Assembly: GCF_002902965.1 (NCBI RefSeq)
Contig: NZ_CP026107.1
Coordinates: 2,356,001 to 2,420,000 of the forward strand
Reading direction: 5' to 3'
DNA from: Paraburkholderia hospita
Lineage (GTDB): Bacteria > Pseudomonadota > Gammaproteobacteria > Burkholderiales > Burkholderiaceae
Length of the DNA: 64,000 bases
The notes below the pieces were generated by a model. It saw nothing but the letters and a program-made list of their open reading frames with translations. It searched no databases and was not told where the DNA came from. Both the position numbers and the translations under genes were made by a program. Positions 1 to 13,340 of the stretch are shown one piece after another; position 1 is the stretch's first letter; every line of letters begins with the position of its first letter.

Positions 1-567
1 GGCGGCGGCGAGCGTGACGGGACTCATGCTCTCGAATGAAGGCAACACTTCGTCGACGAAACAATTCAGGCTCTTCACGATGCCCGATGCAGCATCCGCG
101 CGCTGCGGACGAAACGTCGCGTGCCGCGAAACCGCTTGACCAAGAAAACGCGTAATCGGCAAACGGATCATCAGCAGATGCGCGGGTTCTTCGATACGCG
201 CAACCGACGGCACGCGTGCCCGCCGAAACGTGATATCGCCCTTTGCGAACGGCAGCGTGCAGCCTTGCTGCGAGACCGTGCCGCGCCCCGCCAGCGCGAC
301 CAGCACGACGACGTCATCGCCCGTGAGCCAGCGCAGATGATCGTTGTCGTGCCGCACTTCCTGGCGGCCCATGTGCGCCGTCGCAAGCACGCCGCCGCCT
401 GTCAGCCGGCATGCGCGCAACTCGTCTTGCGCGACATGTCCGTCGAACAGCAATTCGCCCGGCATCACGATGTAATCGAGCGAACGCTTCAACTCGTCGA
501 TACCGCTCGACGGCATCGGGTAGAGCGTCGGCGCATAAGGCAGACGAAACGCGGAACTGTCGGGCAT
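1..567 (-). CDS. AraC-type transcriptional regulator, N-terminal part (cut by window edge)
   Basis: The reading frame starts at ATG 567 behind a GGAGGA ribosome site and stays open for 189 codons to the left edge. The visible part resembles the ligand-sensing N-terminal region of AraC regulators of the AraC_binding_2 type: a beta-rich segment followed by a conserved LMIRLPITRFLG-like stretch. The C-terminal helix-turn-helix would lie outside the window, so assignment rests on the sensor half only. It is last in a run of four minus-strand genes (monooxygenase, transporter, aldolase-like, regulator) and probably controls them. The family call is an inference from half a protein. Confidence 0.65.
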   Translation of the reverse strand, partial: MPDSSAFRLPYAPTLYPMPSSGIDELKRSLDYIVMPGELLFDGHVAQDELRACRLTGGGVLATAHMGRQEVRHDNDHLRWLTGDDVVVLVALAGRGTVSQQGCTLPFAKGDITFRRARVPSVARIEEPAHLLMIRLPITRFLGQAVSRHATFRPQRADAASGIVKSLNCFVDEVLPSFESMSPVTLAAA

Positions 568-654
568 GGCGAAATCCTCCCGGCCTCTACGCCGCTGGAT
601 AGTGATGATGTCGCAGCCAACCATTCTCGCATGTGCTCCCGCCCCACGCCGCGC

Positions 655-1422
655 TCAGAACAGCACGTCCGGCTCCCGCTTGATCACGCGTCGTGCGAAC
701 AGCGCAAAGCTCGACTTGACGATGCTCGGCAGCAACAGAAAATCGTGCGACTCTTTTGCGCGCGCCGCGTCGATGGGTTTCAGTTCGCCAACTGACTGCG
801 CAAGAATCTGGCTGCGCGCCGCGCGCTCGATCAGCACCGACAGATACGCCGATTCTTCCAGCGAAGAAGTCGCCGCGAGAAAGCCATGGTTCGCCAGCAG
901 AATCACCCGCTTGTTGCCGAGTGCCGTCGAAATGATCTCGCCTTCGCTATCGCCGATCGGCAAGCCGGGCCATTCGCGCAGGAACGCGCAGTCGTCGTGA
1001 AACGGCGTGGCGTCCATGTGCGCGACTTCGAGCGGACGTCCCGTCATCGACAGCGCGTTCACATACGGCGGATGCGTATGCACGATGCAGTACACGTCGG
1101 GCCGCCGCCGGTAGATCCACAGGTGAAAACGGATGGCCGGATTGGCCATGCCGCGGCCTTCGATCACGTTCATCTCGTCATCGATGCGGATTACGTTGCT
1201 GCGCGTGGCCTCGTCGAAGCCGTATGCCATCGCCGTGGTCAGAAACGTGCCGTCGGATTCGCGCACGGTGATCTGTCCGGCGAGCGTTTCAGAATGGCCC
1301 TCGTGCGCGAGCATGCGGCACGCGAGCGCGATTTTCTGACGCGCGTCCCACGCGCCCTGTTCGAGCTTGCGGTCCATCTTCGCGGCGAGGCCGTCGTTCA
1401 GTTCTCGGTCGTGTTCATTCAT
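655..1422 (-). CDS. class II aldolase/adducin family protein
   Basis: A 255-residue protein, normal length for the family. It carries the metal-binding pair in HTHPPY (His115, His117) and a third candidate ligand in ANHG (His179), the pattern of zinc-dependent fuculose-phosphate aldolase-like enzymes. Family members cleave or decarboxylate aldol-type substrates; the exact substrate cannot be read from sequence. The start at 1422 has GGAG eight bases upstream. It lies 40 bp after the MFS transporter gene and 87 bp before the AraC-type gene, all in one direction, so it is probably one enzyme of a small catabolic operon that begins with a FAD monooxygenase. Confidence 0.85.
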   Translation of the reverse strand: MNEHDRELNDGLAAKMDRKLEQGAWDARQKIALACRMLAHEGHSETLAGQITVRESDGTFLTTAMAYGFDEATRSNVIRIDDEMNVIEGRGMANPAIRFHLWIYRRRPDVYCIVHTHPPYVNALSMTGRPLEVAHMDATPFHDDCAFLREWPGLPIGDSEGEIISTALGNKRVILLANHGFLAATSSLEESAYLSVLIERAARSQILAQSVGELKPIDAARAKESHDFLLLPSIVKSSFALFARRVIKREPDVLF

Positions 1423-1462
1423 CGACTACTCCATTAGGAAAGCGTGTTTGCTTCGCGGTGCA

Positions 1463-2806
1463 TCACGCGGAACGTGTGTCGCCCAGCGGATTCGTGCGAA
1501 TCTCCGGCGCCTGAGTTAAGGGTTGCGCGTGCGTTGCATCGAGCGGGCGTCGCGGAGCAAAGAACGTAAAGCACGCAGCGACGAGCGCGCTCGCGGTAAT
1601 GTAGGTCGCCACCGCGTTCGGATTGCCGTGGCCTTGCGCGAGCAACGACGAACAGATCAACGGATTGATGCCGCCGCCGACAATCGCGCCGATCGCGCCA
1701 ATCGACACACCGGAGAATCGCACGCGCACATCGAACATGTCGGCAAAGAAGCCGCCTTGCGGGCCGTACATCATCGGATGCACGATGCCGAGCGCAAGCA
1801 CGACGGCGACGGTGATCCACATAGGATCGCGCGTATTGAGCATCGTAAAGAACGGCCACACATAAAGCGCGCATGTGACCAGTCCGGCGAGATAGATCGG
1901 CTTTCGTCCGATGCGGTCCGACAGCGCCGCAAAGAACGGCACCATGAAGACGCCGAGCGCAGCGCCACTCATGATCGCGCCGAGAATCACGGACTTCGGC
2001 AGCTTGAGCTGCACCGTGACATACGCGACCGCGAACAGCACCACGAACACCGACCACGTGATTTCACCCAGTCGGGCCATGAAGACGATCAACACGGCGC
2101 GCGCGTGGTCGCGCATCAGGTCTCTGAGCGGAAAGCGCGCCACGCCGTGACGCGCCTGCAATTGCGCGAACTCGACGGTTTCCGGCAGACGCGCGCGGCC
2201 GACGAGCCCGATCACCACCAGCACCGCGCTAAACAGAAACGGCAGACGCCAGCCCCATGACAGAAACGCGGGCTCGGGCAACAGCGAAGTCAGCAGCAAC
2301 GCGCCCGTCGACAGCAGCACGCCGCCGTAGCTGCCTGAGTTGCTCCAACTGCCGTAAAGTCCCCGGCGATGCGCGGGCGCGCTCTCGACGCCGAGCACGA
2401 TCGCCCCGCTCTGCTCGCCGCCGATGGCGAACCCTTGCAGCACGCGCAGTGTCGTCAGCAGGATCGGCGCCCAGATGCCGATGGATGCGTAAGTCGGCAA
2501 ACAGCCGACCAGCGTCGATGCGATGCCCATCACGAGCAGCGTGACCATCAGCAACGTCTTGCGGCCGATCCTGTCGCCGAAGTGCCCGCAGATCAGCGCC
2601 CCAGCGCCGCGCGCGAAATAGCCGGCCGCGTAGGTGCCGAGCGAGGCAATCGTGCCGGCGAGCGGATCGAGGTTCGGGAAAAAGAGCCGGTTGAACACGA
2701 GCGCCGAGGCCGTGCCGTACAGAAGGAAATCGTATTGCTCGATGGCCGTGCCAAGAAACGCGGAGACAAACACATACGGCCAGCGGGCGCGGGCAGGCGT
2801 GGACAT
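1463..2806 (-). CDS. MFS transporter, metabolite:H+ symporter type
   Basis: A 447-residue, twelve-helix major facilitator. The N-terminus (residues 10-30) and the GDRIGRK loop between helices 2 and 3 are typical of the MHS subfamily (ShiA/KgtP/ProP-like), which imports organic acids with protons across the inner membrane. The frame is open further upstream to 3040, but that part overlaps the monooxygenase gene; ATG 2806 follows GAGGT and begins directly with the usual MHS N-terminus, so it is preferred. It sits between a FAD monooxygenase and a class II aldolase-like gene and probably imports their substrate, likely an aromatic or hydroxylated acid; this last point is inference. Confidence 0.85.
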   Translation of the reverse strand: MSTPARARWPYVFVSAFLGTAIEQYDFLLYGTASALVFNRLFFPNLDPLAGTIASLGTYAAGYFARGAGALICGHFGDRIGRKTLLMVTLLVMGIASTLVGCLPTYASIGIWAPILLTTLRVLQGFAIGGEQSGAIVLGVESAPAHRRGLYGSWSNSGSYGGVLLSTGALLLTSLLPEPAFLSWGWRLPFLFSAVLVVIGLVGRARLPETVEFAQLQARHGVARFPLRDLMRDHARAVLIVFMARLGEITWSVFVVLFAVAYVTVQLKLPKSVILGAIMSGAALGVFMVPFFAALSDRIGRKPIYLAGLVTCALYVWPFFTMLNTRDPMWITVAVVLALGIVHPMMYGPQGGFFADMFDVRVRFSGVSIGAIGAIVGGGINPLICSSLLAQGHGNPNAVATYITASALVAACFTFFAPRRPLDATHAQPLTQAPEIRTNPLGDTRSA

Positions 2807-2946
2807 GGGGACCTCGGGCGTGGGGTGTGATGCCTGCAGTATCGTTTTTGACACGCCCGAGAATTTGTCTATGCGCGAACCGATGTCTTGTTTGCGGGTG
2901 TACCTCTTGTGGCGCAACGCGGATGGGTTTTCTGCGTTGGTCGGGC

Positions 2947-7152
<4,206 letters not shown>

Positions 7153-7181
7153 GCGGTTGCCGCGTTTGCGGCTGTTGAACG

Positions 7182-7230
7182 CGCGGTGCGATTGCCGTTG
7201 TTAAAGCGGCAACGCACCGCGTTGTTTTTT
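7182..7230 (+). terminator. rho-independent terminator of katG
   Basis: A 15-bp stem (arms 7182-7197 and 7207-7221, one bulged A) with a 9-base loop is followed by TTGTTTTTT. It begins 29 bp after the katG stop. Confidence 0.9.
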
Positions 7231-7362
7231 GCGCGCCGCGCATCACGCCGGCTGCGAGTGTGTCGCAGCGCGTGACACTTGCCCGACTCATTGACCACGC
7301 ATCGACATTCCCTTGCGCGCCCACAAACGCCTCACAAACATGCGCCGTGGCGGCCCCAAAAC

Positions 7363-7391
7363 TTGAAATCGGCGATGTGTCCCGCTATACC
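7363..7391 (+). promoter_or_regulatory. sigma-70 promoter for lldP
   Basis: TTGAAA (7363-7368) and TATACC (7386-7391) are separated by exactly 17 bp. Transcription would start near 7398, giving a leader of about 90 nt before the permease ATG. Confidence 0.65.
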
Positions 7392-7489
7392 ACAAACATC
7401 GGTCGGGAATCTGTAAGGATCGAGCGCCGTTCCGGCGCGGGTCGTCCCTAGTCGGACGAACGTGAATCCTTGGATCAGGAAGGTAAGCC

Positions 7490-9304
7490 ATGTACCAGCA
7501 GACCTATAACCCGTTGGGCAATGCATTCCTTTCCACGATCGTTGCCGCGATCCCGATTCTGACGCTGCTCTACTTCATCGCGCTGCACCGCCACCGCGAT
7601 GCACAGGGCAACGTGCATCTCGGCATCTCCGCGCCGTACGCAGCGTTTTTCGGCGTGATCGCCGCGTTCATCATCTCGTGTCTGGTCTTCAGGATGCCGG
7701 TGGCCTCGGCCGTTTCCGCGTTTGCGCTCGGTTCGCTTTCCGGCTTTCTCGGCATCATCTGGATCGTGCTCGCCGCGATGTTCCTGTACACGATGAGCGT
7801 CGTGACGGGCAAGTTCGAGATCGTCAAGGAGTCGATCGTCCACATTTCCTTCGATCGGCGGCTGCAATGCGTGCTGATCGCTTTTTCGTTCGGCGCGATC
7901 ATCGAAGGCACGTCGGGCTTCGGCACGCCCGTCGCGATCGCTGGCGCCGTGATGGTCGGGCTCGGCTTCAGGCCTTTCCAGTCCGCCGTGCTCAATCTGC
8001 TGGCGAATACGGCACCCGTCGCCTGGGGCGCGATCGGCACGCCGATCGTCACGCTCGCGGCCGTGAGCGAACTCGATCAGGTCACGCTGTCGGCGATGGC
8101 TGGCCATCAATTGCCGTTCGTCTCGGTCCTCGTGCCTTTCTGGCTGGTCGCGACCTTCGTGAAGATGGAAGGCGGATCGTGGAAAGAAGTCTTCGAAGTC
8201 TGGCCCGCGATGCTATGTGCGGGCGGATCGTTCGCGCTCATGCAGTTCTACGCGTCGGGCAGCCCCGCGCTGCATCTGATGACGGACGTCGTATCCGGCG
8301 TGTTCTCGGTGATCTGCACGGCGCTGTTCCTGCGCTTCGTGTGGCACCCGAAAACACGCTTTCTGCTGCGCGATGAACGCGAAGCGCTCGCTCGCGCCGG
8401 CAAGGGCACGACACCCGTCACGGCGGACCGCGGCGAATGGAAGTACCCGTATTCAGCGGCGGAAACGGTCTATGCGTGGATGCCGTGGGTGATCCTGATC
8501 GCCTGTTGCGCGCTGTGGGGCGTGCCGGAGTTCAAGAAGCTGCTCAACAACCTGTTCGCGGGCGTCACGTTTTCGACGACGCTGCTCGGCTCGCCGTTCA
8601 AGGGCACGCTGTCGCTGCCCGTCTGGGACATGCCCGTGCTGCACAACCTCGTGCAGCGGATGCCGCCCGTCGTGGCCGCCAACGCGAAAGCGGAAGCGGC
8701 GCGCTTCACGATCAACTGGCTGTCGGCGGCGGGAACGGGCGTTTTTGTCGCCGCCGTGCTTTCGGGCCTCGTGCTGAGGCTAAGCGCCACGCAATGGAAA
8801 GACGCCTTCGTTCAGACCATGCGCCGGATGAAAATCCCCGTGCTGGTGATCGCCCAGGTGCTGGGCCTCGGTTTCCTCACACGCTACTCAGGCACCGACG
8901 CCGTCCTCGGCCTCGCGTTCACGGGGGCGGGGGTGCTCTATCCGTTCTTCGCGGCGTTCCTCGGTTGGCTCGGCGTGTTCCTGACGGGCTCCGACACGGC
9001 GTCGAACGCGTTGTTCGGCAGCCTGCAACGCATCACGGCGCAGCAGCTCAATCTGAACCCAATCCTGATCGTGGCGACGAACTCGACGGGCGGCGTGATG
9101 GGCAAGATGATCGACGCGCAGTCGATCATGGTCGCCTGCGCGGCCTGCTACGACGATCCGAAGGAGCGTTCGTTCGCGCTCGGGCCGATTTTCCGCACGG
9201 TGTTCTTCCATTCCATTGCCGGAGCCGCGTTAATCGGCGTGATTGCGATGTTGCAGGCGTATGTATTCCCCGGGATGATTCCGATCCCACCTGCTGGCAA
9301 ATAA
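7490..9304 (+). CDS. lldP: L-lactate permease, LctP family
   Basis: A 604-residue inner-membrane protein with about a dozen hydrophobic segments. The stretch EGTSGFGTPVAIAG followed by NTAPVAWGAIGTPI is the family signature, repeated in degenerate form in the second half (TGSDTASNALFG). LctP/LldP proteins import lactate and glycolate with protons. ATG 7490 is preceded by AGGAAGG. No lactate dehydrogenase or lldR-type regulator lies beside it, so the transporter stands alone between katG and phoU; it may serve other short 2-hydroxy acids. Length and motifs are normal. Confidence 0.92.
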   Translation: MYQQTYNPLGNAFLSTIVAAIPILTLLYFIALHRHRDAQGNVHLGISAPYAAFFGVIAAFIISCLVFRMPVASAVSAFALGSLSGFLGIIWIVLAAMFLYTMSVVTGKFEIVKESIVHISFDRRLQCVLIAFSFGAIIEGTSGFGTPVAIAGAVMVGLGFRPFQSAVLNLLANTAPVAWGAIGTPIVTLAAVSELDQVTLSAMAGHQLPFVSVLVPFWLVATFVKMEGGSWKEVFEVWPAMLCAGGSFALMQFYASGSPALHLMTDVVSGVFSVICTALFLRFVWHPKTRFLLRDEREALARAGKGTTPVTADRGEWKYPYSAAETVYAWMPWVILIACCALWGVPEFKKLLNNLFAGVTFSTTLLGSPFKGTLSLPVWDMPVLHNLVQRMPPVVAANAKAEAARFTINWLSAAGTGVFVAAVLSGLVLRLSATQWKDAFVQTMRRMKIPVLVIAQVLGLGFLTRYSGTDAVLGLAFTGAGVLYPFFAAFLGWLGVFLTGSDTASNALFGSLQRITAQQLNLNPILIVATNSTGGVMGKMIDAQSIMVACAACYDDPKERSFALGPIFRTVFFHSIAGAALIGVIAMLQAYVFPGMIPIPPAGK

Positions 9305-9313
9305 CGCTGTCGT

Positions 9314-9339
9314 GGCCGTCTGGCCGCCCGCAGACGGCC
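9314..9339 (+). terminator. hairpin after lldP
   Basis: A perfect 9-bp stem GGCCGTCTG / CAGACGGCC with an 8-base loop starts 10 bp after the lldP stop. There is no T run, so termination may be weak or factor-dependent. Confidence 0.4.
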
Positions 9340-9546
9340 GCCAACGCTCTCTTGCTCCCTCCGACCCGTTGCCTGCAGGCAACGCGACCTTGCGCGTCGG
9401 TATAACCCCGCTTGCATGTGCATTTTTTCACCGTTAACATAAAACGATATATACGGTTTTCTACACTGCGGAATTCGACGCGGTGTGGCGACAAGCGGTG
9501 ATACCGCATCACACTACATAGAGCCTGTGTGGCAAGGGGGCGCATC

Positions 9547-10254
9547 ATGTCCGACAAGCATCTCTCCAGTCAGTTCGACGCTGCGCTCAACATGCTATCG
9601 ACCAACCTGCTGGAAATGGGCGGCGTAGTCGAACGGCAAATTACCCGCTGTCTGTCGTTGCTCGACGCCTATGACCCCGCGCTCGTCGAAGACATTCGCG
9701 ACAGCGAGCGTGAGCTGAACGCGCTCGAAATCGAAATCGATGAAGAAATACACCGCGTGATCGCGCGCCGACAGCCGGCTGCACGCGACCTGCGGCTATT
9801 GATGGCCATGTCGAAGTGCGTCACCAACCTCGAACGCATGGGCGACGAAGCGCGCAAGATCTCCAAACGCATGCGGCGCATCGACGAATATGGCGGAACC
9901 TCGTCCATCTCGCTGGCCGAGCTGAAGCAGTGCGGTGAACTGGCGTCGTCGATCCTGCATCGGGTGCTCGACGCGTTTGCGCGCATGGACGCCGTGGCCG
10001 CCGCGCAGATCGTGCGCGACGACAAGGCCATCGACGATGTATTCCGCGCATTCGTCCAGCGGCTCGTGACACACATGAACGAGACGCCGCGCACCGTTTC
10101 GGTCGCGCTCGAATATCTGTTTATCGCGAAGGCGTTGGAGCGGATCGGCGATCACGCGAAGAACATTGCCGAATTCGTCGTGTTCGTCGTCAAGGGGCGC
10201 GATGTGCGCCACATTCCGCTACGCGAACTCGAACGCGAGGCATTGACGAACTGA
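9547..10254 (+). CDS. phoU: phosphate transport/signalling regulator PhoU
   Basis: A 235-residue all-helical protein, the usual PhoU length, built of two related three-helix units. Each half shows the metal-binding pattern of PhoU: ARDLRLLMAMSKCVTNLERMGDEA in spirit in the first (ERMGDEA near residue 100) and ERIGDHAKNIAE in the second. PhoU connects the PstSCAB transporter to PhoR and keeps the Pho regulon off when phosphate is ample. ATG 9547 follows AAGGGGG; an in-frame start at 9529 is possible but less likely. A possible -10 TATATA at 9448-9453 lies upstream. No pst or phoBR gene is adjacent, so this is a solitary or second copy. Confidence 0.93.
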   Translation: MSDKHLSSQFDAALNMLSTNLLEMGGVVERQITRCLSLLDAYDPALVEDIRDSERELNALEIEIDEEIHRVIARRQPAARDLRLLMAMSKCVTNLERMGDEARKISKRMRRIDEYGGTSSISLAELKQCGELASSILHRVLDAFARMDAVAAAQIVRDDKAIDDVFRAFVQRLVTHMNETPRTVSVALEYLFIAKALERIGDHAKNIAEFVVFVVKGRDVRHIPLRELEREALTN

Positions 10255-10478
10255 GCACGAACTGACACACCGCATTGACACACATTAGCGGCAAATCAAC
10301 GGGTCAGGCATCCGCATCGTTCACTCTTGCAGATACCTGATCACGATAGCAAACGCAGCCGCACCAGAACGTGACAGGAAAGCATCGCAGCGCATATGAA
10401 TAGCTCGAATGCTTTCTTGTCGCGACGTACCACGTCGACAAGAATGAGCGCTCAAAGACGACCACTGCGCTCATTCCC

Positions 10479-11288
10479 ATGTCGAAAGCACCCAGCCTGC
10501 AGCTCGATTCCGCCACGCTTGCCGACGAATACGATCGCCTCGGCATCCGCCAGTTCAATCATGGTCTGCAACTGCTCGACGCGCTCGACCTGCGTAAAGG
10601 CGAACGCGTGCTCGACATCGGCTGCGGCACGGGCCGTCTGACGGAATCGGCCGCCCAGCGCGTCGGCGCACAGGGCGAGGTGCTCGGCATCGATCCGTTG
10701 CCGCTGCGCGTTGAGCGCGCGCTGCAACGCGCGCAAGGCCGTTTCGCGGCGCGCGTCGGCCGTGCGGAGAAACTTGCGGAAATCGCCGACGCGCACTTCG
10801 ACGTCGTCTACCTGAACAGCGTGATTCACTGGATACCGGACCAGCAAGAGGCGTTGCGCGAAGCGTGGCGCGTGCTGAAGCCCGGCGGCCGGATCGGCTT
10901 CACGACCATGCCCGCAGACGTGCCACACGACCTGCATCGCGTGCTGCACGCGCTGATTGCCGAAGACCCGGCGTCGCAACACGCGGAGATCGGCGCACCG
11001 AACAAGCTCACGCGCGAAAGCACGGCAACGCTACTGGCTTCCGTGGGCTTCGAACCCACGCTCAACGAGATCCGCGAGTTCGACGACGCATTCGACAACG
11101 TCGACGACGTGCTGTCCTTCAGCCGCGCGAGTTCCTTCGGCAATTTCCTGTCGTCGCTGCCCGATCCGCACATCGCGCGTCTGCGCGAGCGCCTCGCCGA
11201 CGCGCTCGAATCGCATCGCGGTCCGCGTGGTCTGCAGTTGACGCGCCGCATGATCTTCACCACGGCTCGCAAACCGCTCGCGCACTAA
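10479..11288 (+). CDS. class I SAM-dependent methyltransferase
   Basis: A 269-residue protein with the SAM-binding motif VLDIGCGTG (residues 44-52), the acidic residue at the end of strand 2 (GIDP), and the post-core motif VLKPGGRIGF; this is the Methyltransf_11/UbiE fold. The C-terminal 90 residues are not a recognised substrate domain, and I cannot name the acceptor. The gene ends 70 bp before the sulfonate-type ABC operon and runs the same way, so co-transcription is possible but not shown. The upstream 220 bp contain no recognised motif. ATG 10479 is not preceded by a strong ribosome site. Confidence 0.8.
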   Translation: MSKAPSLQLDSATLADEYDRLGIRQFNHGLQLLDALDLRKGERVLDIGCGTGRLTESAAQRVGAQGEVLGIDPLPLRVERALQRAQGRFAARVGRAEKLAEIADAHFDVVYLNSVIHWIPDQQEALREAWRVLKPGGRIGFTTMPADVPHDLHRVLHALIAEDPASQHAEIGAPNKLTRESTATLLASVGFEPTLNEIREFDDAFDNVDDVLSFSRASSFGNFLSSLPDPHIARLRERLADALESHRGPRGLQLTRRMIFTTARKPLAH

Positions 11289-11358
11289 TCGCTCGGCGAC
11301 GGTTCGCCACCTTCGGCATCCGCCCTTCATCACTTTTCTGTTTGCATTCGCTCATTCA

Positions 11359-12441
11359 ATGGACAACCGATTCCGACGCACCTTCACGCTCGTGAAGTCC
11401 GTTCTGCTCGCGACCGCGCTTGCCTTCACCGTGCCGCAGGCGTACGCCGATAAACCCGCCGTGATCCGCATCGGCGTCGCACAGCAAGGCGCGGGCGATC
11501 CGCCCACGTTCGGCGGTTCGCCCGCCGCGACGGTGCAGCAGTTGCAATTGCTCGAAAAGGAATTCGCCGCCGACGGCATCAAGGTCGAATGGCTGTTCTT
11601 CAAGGGCGCGGGGCCCGCCGTCAACGAAGCAATCGCCGACAAATCGCTCGACTTCGCTTTTCAGGGCGATCTGCCTTCCGTTCTCGGCCGCGCGAACGGC
11701 TTGAAGACGCGCATTCTGCTCGAATCGGGCGTACGCGTCGGCGTGAAGATCGCCGTGCCGCCCGATTCGAACGTGCAGTCGGTGAAGGATCTGAAAGGCC
11801 GGCGCGTGTCGATCTTTCGCGGCACCAATCTGCAACTGGTCGCGGACAACGTGCTCGCCGCGAACCAGCTCGACGAACGCGACCTGCGCGTGATCAATCT
11901 CGACTCGGCGAGTTCGCTGGCGGCGTTGTCGTCGAAGGGCATCGACGCGTCGGTCAACGACTATCACCTCTACAAGCTGCGCGATCAGGGTCTCGCGAAG
12001 ATCATCTACGAATCGCAGACGGACGGGCCGCAATTCACGCGACAGTCGCATCTGCTCGTGCTCGACGACTTCGACCGCGCGCATCCCGACATCGTGCAGC
12101 GCGTGGTCAATGGCTTCGTCAAAGGCGCGCAATGGTCGTCGGACGAAGCGAACCGCGACGCGCTCTTCAAGCTGTGGGCGAAGAGCGGCGTCACCTACTC
12201 GTCGTGGCAAGCGGAGTTCGCCAACCAGACTCTGAAGTCGCGCAATTCGCCGCTCGTCGATCCATTCATCCTGGCGCGCTACAAGGCCGTGGCGAACGAC
12301 GCGCTCAAGCTCAAGCTGATCCGCCAACCCGTCGAAGTCGACGGCTGGTTCGAGACGCGCTATCTCGACAACGCACTGCGCACACAGTCGCTCGAGCACT
12401 ACTGGACGCGTTACGACGCGCAAGGCAAACCGCTGGGTTGA
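11359..12441 (+). CDS. ABC transporter substrate-binding protein, sulfonate/nitrate type
   Basis: A 360-residue periplasmic binding protein. A signal peptide (residues 1-30, ending AYA) is followed by VIRIGVAQQG, the usual start of SsuA/TauA/NrtA-like proteins; the central part (AVNEAIADKSLDFAFQGDLPS) and KDLKGRRVSI agree. It should capture a sulfonate or related organosulfur anion for the two permeases and ATPase that follow. Its stop codon overlaps the next gene's possible start as TGATG, so translation is coupled. No good ribosome site precedes the ATG. The ligand is inferred from the downstream FMN monooxygenase and is not readable directly. Confidence 0.88.
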   Translation: MDNRFRRTFTLVKSVLLATALAFTVPQAYADKPAVIRIGVAQQGAGDPPTFGGSPAATVQQLQLLEKEFAADGIKVEWLFFKGAGPAVNEAIADKSLDFAFQGDLPSVLGRANGLKTRILLESGVRVGVKIAVPPDSNVQSVKDLKGRRVSIFRGTNLQLVADNVLAANQLDERDLRVINLDSASSLAALSSKGIDASVNDYHLYKLRDQGLAKIIYESQTDGPQFTRQSHLLVLDDFDRAHPDIVQRVVNGFVKGAQWSSDEANRDALFKLWAKSGVTYSSWQAEFANQTLKSRNSPLVDPFILARYKAVANDALKLKLIRQPVEVDGWFETRYLDNALRTQSLEHYWTRYDAQGKPLG

Positions 12442-12452
12442 TGGAGTCCGCG

Positions 12453-13316
12453 ATGAGCAAGGCAATCGACCAGTGGCCGGCCATTACGAAGCGCGCCACA
12501 TCGGACCAGGACCAGGCAAGCCCGAAATCGGAGCAGGTGCAACGGCGCGTGCGCGCGGTCGTGTGGCATCTCGCGCCGTGGCTTTTGCCTGCCGCGCTGT
12601 TCACGCTATGGAGCATCGGCTGCGCGCGCGGCTGGATCGCGCCGCAGATTCTTCCGCCGCCGCAACAGGTGTTCGACACGCTGTACGAACTCGCGATCAG
12701 CGGCGATCTGGCGCGCAACACACTGGTCAGCCTGCAACGCGTGCTGGTCGGCTTCGGCGTCGGCGCGTTCGCGGGCTTCTTCATCGGGGCGGCCTTGGGT
12801 TTGTCGCGCACCGTCGAAGCCTATGTGCTGCCCGCCTTCAATGCGCTCGTGCAGATTCCCGTGTTGGGCTGGCTGCCGTTTCTGCTGTTGCTGGTCGGCG
12901 TCGGCGAGCCGCTCAAGTACATCCTGATCGCGCATGCCGCGCTCGTGCCCGTCACGTTGAGCACGATGCAAGGCGTGCGGAACACGCCCGCCGCGCTCGA
13001 TGAAGTTGCGCGCGTGTTCGGCTACAGCCGTTTGCAGCGCGTCGTGTATGTCGTGCTGCCCGCCGCCGTGCCGACGCTCGCCACAGGCGTGCGGCTCGCG
13101 TTCACCAAGGCGTGGCTCGCGCTCGTCGTGGTGGAACTGGTCGCATCGTCGGAAGGGCTCGGCTATCTGATCGTGTACGGCCGGCAGCTCTTTCAGCTCG
13201 ACCTGGTGATGGCTTCCGTCGTGATCGTCGGCGCAATCGGCTTTGCGATCAACCGCGCGCTCGATGCACTCGAAGCCCGTCTGCGGCGCGGACAACCGTC
13301 GGCATTTCGCGAGTGA
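12453..13316 (+). CDS. ABC transporter permease 1, SsuC type
   Basis: A 287-residue inner-membrane protein of the BPD_transp_1 family with about six helices and the EAA-type loop (LDEVARVFGYSRLQRVVYVVLPAAVP) that contacts the ATPase. It starts at ATG 12453 with GGAG nine bases upstream; an in-frame ATG at 12441 overlaps the previous stop and would add four residues. It sits in the operon binding protein - permease 1 - permease 2 - ATPase - FMN monooxygenase. Most sulfonate importers use one permease as a homodimer; here a second, clearly different permease follows at once. Confidence 0.88.
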   Translation: MSKAIDQWPAITKRATSDQDQASPKSEQVQRRVRAVVWHLAPWLLPAALFTLWSIGCARGWIAPQILPPPQQVFDTLYELAISGDLARNTLVSLQRVLVGFGVGAFAGFFIGAALGLSRTVEAYVLPAFNALVQIPVLGWLPFLLLLVGVGEPLKYILIAHAALVPVTLSTMQGVRNTPAALDEVARVFGYSRLQRVVYVVLPAAVPTLATGVRLAFTKAWLALVVVELVASSEGLGYLIVYGRQLFQLDLVMASVVIVGAIGFAINRALDALEARLRRGQPSAFRE

Positions 13317-13340
13317 ATCATTCGACCGAGGACACACGTC

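Larger units (their letters stand above)
7153..7489. other. intergenic region katG to lldP
   Basis: This 337-bp spacer holds the katG terminator at its left and the lactate permease promoter near 7363-7391. Between them (about 7231-7360) I see no gene or repeat. Confidence 0.6.

Noticed and set aside
1434..2057. 207-codon open frame on the minus strand within the MFS gene
   Set aside because: Shadow of the transporter gene in another frame; Arg-rich composition typical of off-frame reading in high-GC DNA.
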